Assembly: GCF_009939195.1 (NCBI RefSeq)
Contig: NZ_JAACKC010000006.1
Coordinates: forward strand, 62,001-126,000
From: Acinetobacter kanungonis
Lineage (GTDB): Bacteria; Pseudomonadota; Gammaproteobacteria; Pseudomonadales; Moraxellaceae
DNA length: 64,000 nt
Direction of reading: 5' to 3'
The position numbers and the translations under genes are program-made. Shown here one piece after another: positions 61,549 to 64,000 of this stretch (positions within the stretch are counted from its first letter, which is position 1; every line of letters starts with the position of its first letter). The notes beneath the pieces are model-generated. The model saw only the letters and a program-made list of their open reading frames with translations. It was not told the origin of the DNA and did no database searches.

Positions 61549-63192
61549 TTAACCCGCTTTCTGAATTTTCTGCAAAGCAATTTCCTGTTGTTTTAAAAGA
61601 TTACGTTGAATTTTCCCGCTTGAAGTTTTCGGTAAACAATCCACAAATTCAATCTCTTTTGGATAAGCATGTTTCGAAAGTCTAGAACGGACATATTGCT
61701 GAAGTTTCTGATTCAGATTTTCATTCGCCTGATATTGTGGCTTCAACACCACAAAAGCTTTTACGATCTCTGTACGCTCTGGATCAGGCTTACCAATCAC
61801 CGCAGACTCCAGTACTTCTTCACACTCCAACAATGTACTTTCCACATCAAAAGGTCCGACACGATAGCCTGACGTTGTAATGACATCGTCTGCACGTCCT
61901 ACAAAGTCTATACCGCCCAACTCATTGAGCTGAACCGTATCACCCGTTAAATAATACTGCCCGACAAATGATTTACGGTTATGTCCTTCGTAACCTTTAA
62001 ACCAGAACAACGGCGACTGTGAACAGTCAATCGCTAAGGTTCCGACTTCTCCTGTTGCTACTTCCTGATGTTGTTCATTCAGGACTGCGAAGCGATGCCC
62101 AGGGATAGCAAAGCCCGCAGAACCGACTTTTTTAGGGTGCTCCAATGCATGATGATTGGCTATCACCATCCCTAATTCTGTTTGACCATATTGGTCGTAA
62201 ATATTAACGTCTAAATCGTGATTAAACCAATGAATCACTTCAGGTGTTAAGGGTTCACCCGCACTACTCACAGCACGCAAATGCTGTTTAATCGATGCAT
62301 CAAATTTTTCTTTAAAGCCAAAGAACATGCGAAAAGCGGTTGGCGAACCTGTCAGATTTGAAACTTTATGTTTTTTAATGACTGCAATGGCTTGGTCTAC
62401 ATTAAATGCACGCTCATCCATGATGATGCTATGACCTAAACTGAGAGGACCTGTAATACCATAATACAAACCATACGCCCAACCAGGGTCGGCAAGATTC
62501 CAGAAAGAATCTTCATCACGCAAATCGACTGCATGCGTCATATAACCTTTAAAAGCCAAGATCGCACGTAATGGCACAGGTACAGACTTGGCTAGCCCTG
62601 TTGTACCTGAAGTAAACATCATCAAAAAGTCATCATCAAAATCACGCAGTACTGGCGCACATTCCGTTTGGTGTTCATCAAGTTCTTGCCAAAAGTCTGG
62701 ATCTGTTTTTACACAGCTTTCACCAGAATGCACGGTCAGGATGTGCGAGATTTGAATTTGATTCAGCTTCACGCGTTGCTCTGCATTGGTCACAATCAAT
62801 TGCGTATTTGCAACTTGAATACGATGCTCTATCGCTTTCGATTCAAATGCGGTAAACAGTGGCTGATAGATTGCACCGATCCGCCAAGTGGCGAGAACAG
62901 TAATCAGTAATTCAGGTGTCCGTGGTAATAAACCTGCGACACAATCACCCTCCTTGATACCGAGCTGTATAAAATAGTTTGCCAATTTCCCAGAAGCTTC
63001 AGCCAGTTGCTCAAAGCTCCAGCACTGCGACTCACCGTGCTTACCTTCCCAGAATAAAGCGGTCTTGTTTTGCCCCAAATAACGTTCGCAACATTCAACA
63101 TAAGCATTTATGGCTTGAGGCGTACCCACCAAATGATTCTGGATCGCTTGTTCAACATCAAATTCTTGATTGGCTTCTACTAATGTCTTCAT
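61549..63192 (-). CDS. AMP-binding acyl-CoA synthetase
   Basis: 547 residues. ANL-superfamily enzyme that adenylates a carboxylic acid and transfers it to CoA. ATP motif MMFTSGTTGLAKSVPVP (about residues 190-206); YDQYGQTELGMVI (A5 region); YYLTGDTVQL and FVGRADDVITTSGYRVG (hinge); catalytic Lys in PKTSSGKIQRNLL near the C-terminus. Closest in style to acetyl/medium-chain synthetases. GAGG lies 9 nt before the ATG. It follows an acyl-CoA dehydrogenase gene on the same strand by 193 nt, suggesting a catabolic cluster that continues beyond the window. Confidence 0.92.
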   Translation of the reverse strand: MKTLVEANQEFDVEQAIQNHLVGTPQAINAYVECCERYLGQNKTALFWEGKHGESQCWSFEQLAEASGKLANYFIQLGIKEGDCVAGLLPRTPELLITVLATWRIGAIYQPLFTAFESKAIEHRIQVANTQLIVTNAEQRVKLNQIQISHILTVHSGESCVKTDPDFWQELDEHQTECAPVLRDFDDDFLMMFTSGTTGLAKSVPVPLRAILAFKGYMTHAVDLRDEDSFWNLADPGWAYGLYYGITGPLSLGHSIIMDERAFNVDQAIAVIKKHKVSNLTGSPTAFRMFFGFKEKFDASIKQHLRAVSSAGEPLTPEVIHWFNHDLDVNIYDQYGQTELGMVIANHHALEHPKKVGSAGFAIPGHRFAVLNEQHQEVATGEVGTLAIDCSQSPLFWFKGYEGHNRKSFVGQYYLTGDTVQLNELGGIDFVGRADDVITTSGYRVGPFDVESTLLECEEVLESAVIGKPDPERTEIVKAFVVLKPQYQANENLNQKLQQYVRSRLSKHAYPKEIEFVDCLPKTSSGKIQRNLLKQQEIALQKIQKAG

Positions 63193-63385
63193 GACAACAA
63201 CCTCTTTCCCTTGTGCAAAGCATCACGCCTTGTTCTTCATCTTTATTGTTTTCCACAATCAATTCTATGATTGGGTGATCTGTACTTAGATAATCATGTC
63301 TTGATGGCTACGACAATTTCCAAATCCATCAATCATCTTGCTGTTTTATGCACATTGAGAGCATGCCGTCTCAATGTGCTTATTA

Positions 63386-64000
63386 TTAAGCTTGGGTAAT
63401 TTCTCGTGCGATCAGCAGTCTTTGAATATCAGAGGCACCCTCATAAATCTGACTGACCCGCACATCACGGTAAATCCGCTCTACAGGAAAATCATTGACG
63501 TAACCATAGCCGCCATAAATCTGTATGGCATCTGAACAGACGCGTTCCGCCATGGTTGATGCAAACAATTTCGCCATGGAGGCTTCTTTCAAGCAAGGCT
63601 GTCCTGCATCTTTAAGACTTGCGGCATGAAAAATTAGTTGTCGTGCTGCCTCAATTTGCGTGGCCATGTCAGCTAATCGAAATGCGACTGCTTGATGCTG
63701 TACCAACTCCACCCCAAAGGTTTTGCGTTCATTGGCATATTCAATGGCAGCATCTAAAGCTGCACGCGCCATACCCACCGATTGCGCAGCAATCCCAATA
63801 CGACCTGATTCCAAATTGGATAATGCAATCTTGTAGCCTTGCCCTTCTTCACCCAAAATATTTTCAGCAGGAATTCGGCAATTCTCAAACACGATGGTGG
63901 CCGTGTCCGAGCAGTTCTGCCCCATTTTTTCCTCAATCCGTGACACGATATAACCCAGCGTATCTGTAGGTACTAGGAAACAAGAAATGCCTTTTTTACC
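63386..64000 (-). CDS. Acyl-CoA dehydrogenase (partial, 5' end outside window)
   Basis: The frame is open to the right window edge, giving 204 residues of the C-terminal part; an internal ATG-like start at 63946 is an artefact of the edge. The segment includes the end of the middle beta domain ([13 protein letters not shown]) and the whole C-terminal helical domain: [38 protein letters not shown] and [19 protein letters not shown]. The Glu in [18 protein letters not shown] is in the position of the catalytic base in short/medium-chain enzymes. It oxidises acyl-CoA to enoyl-CoA with FAD, probably with the synthetase downstream. Confidence 0.93.
   Translation of the reverse strand, partial: GKKGISCFLVPTDTLGYIVSRIEEKMGQNCSDTATIVFENCRIPAENILGEEGQGYKIALSNLESGRIGIAAQSVGMARAALDAAIEYANERKTFGVELVQHQAVAFRLADMATQIEAARQLIFHAASLKDAGQPCLKEASMAKLFASTMAERVCSDAIQIYGGYGYVNDFPVERIYRDVRVSQIYEGASDIQRLLIAREITQA

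Noticed and set aside
1-64000. CRISPR arrays, tRNA or rRNA genes, prophage or complete insertion sequence
   Set aside because: No regularly spaced repeats, cloverleaf-like sequences, rRNA segments or intact transposase genes were found on reading both strands.

Overview
The window looks like chromosomal DNA of an Acinetobacter species (Gammaproteobacteria, Moraxellaceae). The A+T-rich composition, the AceI/AceR chlorhexidine efflux pair with the essential Glu15, the Csu-type archaic pilus, the AcnB and DnaX sequences and the gene neighbourhoods all fit that genus. It is mostly core and metabolic DNA with a few accessory patches. I see no rRNA, tRNA, CRISPR array or intact insertion sequence. 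Both window edges cut a gene: a histidine kinase on the left and an acyl-CoA dehydrogenase on the right.

Layout. 1-1963 (minus): two-component system, a 7TM-DISM type sensor kinase (partial) and a LuxR-type regulator overlapping by 4 nt. 2268-4500 (plus): membrane-anchored FMN glutamate-synthase-like protein, then a 36-bp tandem repeat starting at its stop codon and two small, very A+T-rich ORFs. 4564-8289 (minus): alpha/beta hydrolase, YdcF-like protein, murB and a low-molecular-weight tyrosine phosphatase. 8410-10056 (plus): Fe-alcohol dehydrogenase and thioesterase. 10060-15013 (minus): dnaX, an NlpE-like lipoprotein, a beta-lactamase-fold esterase and a MaoC dehydratase. 15135-18296: FabG4-type reductase divergent from a thiolase; with the MaoC gene this matches the htdX-fabG4-fadA2 arrangement of mycobacteria. 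18399-26643: DedA, aceI/aceR, transaldolase, LysE exporter, BenE-type transporter, SMR efflux pump, esterase lipoprotein and two universal stress proteins. 26813-34477: pepN, small secreted and unknown proteins, a zinc-ribbon protein of unknown family, thiM, a GNAT-like unknown and an Lrp regulator. 34813-38306: DASS transporter and an A+T-rich OLD-family ATPase/TOPRIM nuclease, a candidate phage-defence gene, with a 73-aa ORF behind it. 38371-42687: acnB, an 817-bp gene-poor gap with decayed coding traces, and small lipoprotein and membrane proteins. 42892-56093: tamB-tamA, lplT-coq7, a lipoprotein, folB-folK, an ABC1 kinase and a MoeB/ThiF-like enzyme. 56255-61352: compact archaic chaperone-usher pilus operon plus a convergent orphan pilin. 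61549-64000 (minus): acyl-CoA synthetase and acyl-CoA dehydrogenase.

Functional groups: envelope biogenesis (murB, tamAB, lplT, DedA, YdcF-like, pilus), acyl-CoA metabolism (thiolase, reductase, dehydratase, thioesterase, synthetase, dehydrogenase), drug efflux (aceI, SMR) and cofactor synthesis (folB, folK, thiM, coq7, MoeB-like). The least explained parts are the repeat plus small-ORF pair at 3908-4500, the OLD nuclease island at 36376-38338, and the regulatory palindromes at 33790-33832 and 61378-61496. Several genes begin at an internal ATG or GTG with a good ribosome-binding site rather than at the longest possible start; those corrected starts are used here. All identifications come from reading motifs; no database search was run.
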